In this document: piece after piece, positions 61,838 to 64,000 of the stretch
How the letters are laid out: the number at the start of each line of letters is the position of its first letter
How positions within the stretch are numbered: the first letter of the stretch is position 1
Source of the DNA: Pelecanus crispus
Taxonomy: Eukaryota; Chordata; Aves; Pelecaniformes; Pelecanidae
Reading direction: 5' to 3'
Length of the DNA: 64,000 nt
Assembly: GCF_030463565.1 (NCBI RefSeq)
Contig: NC_134643.1
Location: 126,896,309 to 126,960,308 of the forward strand
Translations under genes and position numbers: made by a program
The notes under the pieces: model-generated
What the model was told of the DNA's origin: nothing
The model's input: only the letters and a program-made list of their open reading frames with translations
Databases searched by the model: none

Positions 61838-61863
61838 TTTTTTTTTTTTTTTTTTTTTTTTTT
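61838..61863 (+). repeat. Poly-T run (26 T)
   Basis: An uninterrupted T tract in ABCG1 intron 2. It may be the reversed poly-A tail of an unrecognised retroposon; no such element was identified upstream or downstream. Confidence 0.9.
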
Positions 61864-64000
61864 GGATAAAGCATGAAAGACATTACATTTTTAGGTTGAG
61901 AGGAATGGATTTCTTATTTCTGAGTTGGAAAGGGCTTTGAGGCAAAGGAATTTGATTTGGTTACTTCAAGTACTCACTTAGCTTTTCTGCCCTCTCTGTC
62001 CTGATGTTTTGGTGCCTGGCATGCTGTTTTATAGAGATTTACATAACCAAGGTCATTTCTCTGAGGCAAGGTGCAAGAATGCATTACAATTGTAAATTCC
62101 CTTAATTGTCCTAAAGCAGGGCTCAGAGCTTAGGCAATGGAAAATCCTATTGTTCTAGTCCCTGAGAGACGTGTGAATAGAATAGAAATATATGGATATG
62201 TGGATTCTAAAGCTAACGTGGAAAAATGATTCATAAAAAAGGTTTATTCACTTGTGATACACAAATGATGGTGGAAGTCATGAACCAATGACCTGTGAGT
62301 TTAGATGTAGGTTTTATTTGGTAGACAGTTACCTTAAACATGTTTATTATTTCTAGTGTGACTTTGCCGCCTCGGCTTTATAGAGGTACAGTTCAGACCA
62401 GTATACAGTTAAGAAAGTTCCCATTATTAAAGCAATATATTTTTTTCACTCTGTTTGTCAGGAAAGCTGTTTCTGTCCTACGCATTTTCTGGTAGTTAAA
62501 AGATGCCTCTTTTTCTTCCCAGATGTCAGTACCTGTAATTAACTTAAGCCGGTTTGAACTCAGTGGGGAGATTAGGAAAGAAATGTCCATTTAAATAATC
62601 CCCATCAAGAGTTTTTTTAAATTCAGATTACTTTAAATAATTATCAATTGATACAGGTAATCCCTCTCATCTGAGAATTTACAAACTCTTACTTAAACAT
62701 TAACAAACCCTGTCCATTAACACTGAGAGGAAAGCATTCTATACTCACGTAATGAGTGGGGAACACGGTGCCCTGGCTGGTTAATAGCAGAATTAGAAAT
62801 ACATGGAAAACACCTCCCTGATGATATGCCAATTTACAGAAACAGCCTGGCTTTGAACTAACTTTGATTTAGGTGAAAAGTCCCAAGTATCTTCATCTTA
62901 TCATTGGGAAGTGATTTAATTTTTGTTTTATACTAAAATAAAGCAAACAGGCAATCCAGTTTGGAATGAAATGGTTTGAATGACCCAGCATGCTGTGCGT
63001 AAGGGGTCATTTGATTTAACTTACAGTTAAGTAAGTCCTATTTGTGTTTCAGAATGGAAAAGAAAAGGGGTCTCAAGAGACAGATTCCTGGCTGGCACAA
63101 ACTGCTGGAAGGTCCCCAGCTGCTGAAGGGGCTGTCCCACCTCCCTGCCCTGCTTGCAAACCGTGCCGTCTTGTCCTGGCAGTGGCAGTCCTGCAGCCCA
63201 TACAGCTGGAAGCAAACCTGCTTTGTTCTTAATTTCCCAGGAACCGTTTCCAGGTGGATGGGCTTGCTGTCCTCACTGGTTGTGTACGTGCACTTGAAAG
63301 CTGGCTTGGGGAAAGTGATGGGAAGGTGTCCTGGGAAGAAAGGGCAGAAGGACACTGCCCGCTTCAGTAACAACATCATCTTCTGTTGCTGTAAGCTGCT
63401 TCTGAAACTATATGCTCCAAATAGCCCCAAACCCACAAATGGGGCCACCACCTTGCAATAGCTACTAGTCACTCTGCCCATCTCCTGGTATGTGTATGGC
63501 TATCACGTTTACGTGCACAAAGTGGATGGCTGTGTGACTCCCGAGTTGTAGAATGAAACTGTAAATCACCAGGAACTGATTTACATGCACAGTTATGTTA
63601 TTTATGTGCAAAGAAGAGGAACCTGCACCGCTTTTCATGTGCAAATAGACTATGCAGTTGTGTTTCTGTGCTCCACGAAGTAGCACAACAAATGCACGAC
63701 ACTTACTGTTGCCAGCCTGCTGGTCTTCTGTAAGTGCATACTGGCTTCTGGGGTTTAGGAAGGTGCTCACTCAGTGCAGGGGGGGACAGAGGAAGTAAAG
63801 CACGAGGAGACCAAGAGAGACTCCATGGGATGGCAATACAGGGTAGCTTTCTCCAGGAACTTCACGTAAATCTCCGTGCTGCCACTCCTTGCTTACCCCT
63901 GCCCCATGGGCATACAACTCTGTTAGGTGAAGCAGGCCGGCATAGTGTCTACTAGTAAACGTGTAGATGTTTTGCTATGACAGTGGCTTCTTCTCAGAGT

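Larger units (their letters stand above)
37370..64000 (+). other. ABCG1: ABCG1 intron 2 (continues past window)
   Basis: No sequence that could encode the next ABCG1 segment (YKTLLKGISGKF-like, then a Walker A motif) was found, so this intron is at least 26.6 kb. I saw no other gene in it. It contains a CR1 copy (39510-40195), a small CpG island (43430-43625), a C run, an AT-rich simple repeat (51050-51245), a solo LTR (55774-56335) and a 26-T run. Open frames up to about 147 codons occur on both strands but overlap each other and carry no domain. Confidence 0.75.

Noticed and set aside
63038-63481. Overlapping 147-codon minus and 139-codon plus frames
   Set aside because: They oppose each other over nearly the same bases and neither shows a recognisable motif, so chance open frames are the simplest reading.
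37370-64000. Search for the ABCG1 Walker A exon
   Set aside because: No stretch encoding G-P-S-G-A-G-K-S after a proper acceptor was found by eye, so the exon is taken to lie beyond the window.
1-64000. Prokaryotic-type systems, CRISPR arrays, tRNA or rRNA genes
   Set aside because: No spaced direct repeats, operon-like gene packing or RNA gene structure was seen. The tandem array is protein-coding and vertebrate.

Overview
The window is nuclear DNA of a vertebrate, almost certainly a bird. It shows GT-AG introns, many decayed CR1-type LINE copies (including the short 3' ends ending near ATTCTATGATTCT that are typical of birds), one avian-type solo retroviral LTR and long gene-poor stretches. 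There is no prokaryotic, organellar or plasmid signature. A neoavian bird fits best, but the species cannot be told from the sequence.

Positions 1-19190 hold the 3' half of a plus-strand gene for a large modular membrane glycoprotein. It begins inside a giant exon (open from base 1 to 4728) made of six imperfect Ser/Thr/Pro-rich repeats of 257-261 codons. That exon is followed by a chain of exons that splice in phase: FN3, SEA (two exons), EGF-like, short Ser/Thr linker, FN3, short Cys-containing exon, SEA (two exons), transmembrane segment. The FN3-SEA-EGF-FN3-SEA order and the position directly upstream of ABCG1 in the same orientation match UMODL1 (uromodulin-like 1). However, no ZP domain is present before the membrane segment, and the mucin-like array is not part of the UMODL1 I know. 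The gene may be a mucin-like form or paralogue of UMODL1. Its cytoplasmic end is unresolved.

Positions 19190-33480 appear intergenic, with CR1 fragments and no convincing exon. A CpG island (about 33480-34990) carries the first coding exon of ABCG1 (MACLMAAFSLGTAL, 34071-34112). Exon 2 (37126-37369) encodes the rest of the conserved N-terminal region up to the residues just before the nucleotide-binding domain. From 37370 to the window end is ABCG1 intron 2. It holds a CR1 copy, a small internal CpG island near 43.5 kb, simple repeats and a solo LTR at 55774-56335. The ATP-binding exons are not in the window.

The most unusual content is the mucin-like array: it is organised as a three-unit higher-order repeat (A1-B-A2, twice), every unit length is a multiple of three, and it is joined to two SEA domains that both keep the G-S-V self-cleavage motif. 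This predicts a long, heavily O-glycosylated ectodomain attached to a membrane stem that can cleave itself. The two genes need not act together. ABCG1 is a sterol exporter of the ABCG half-transporter family, and only its N-terminus is seen here.
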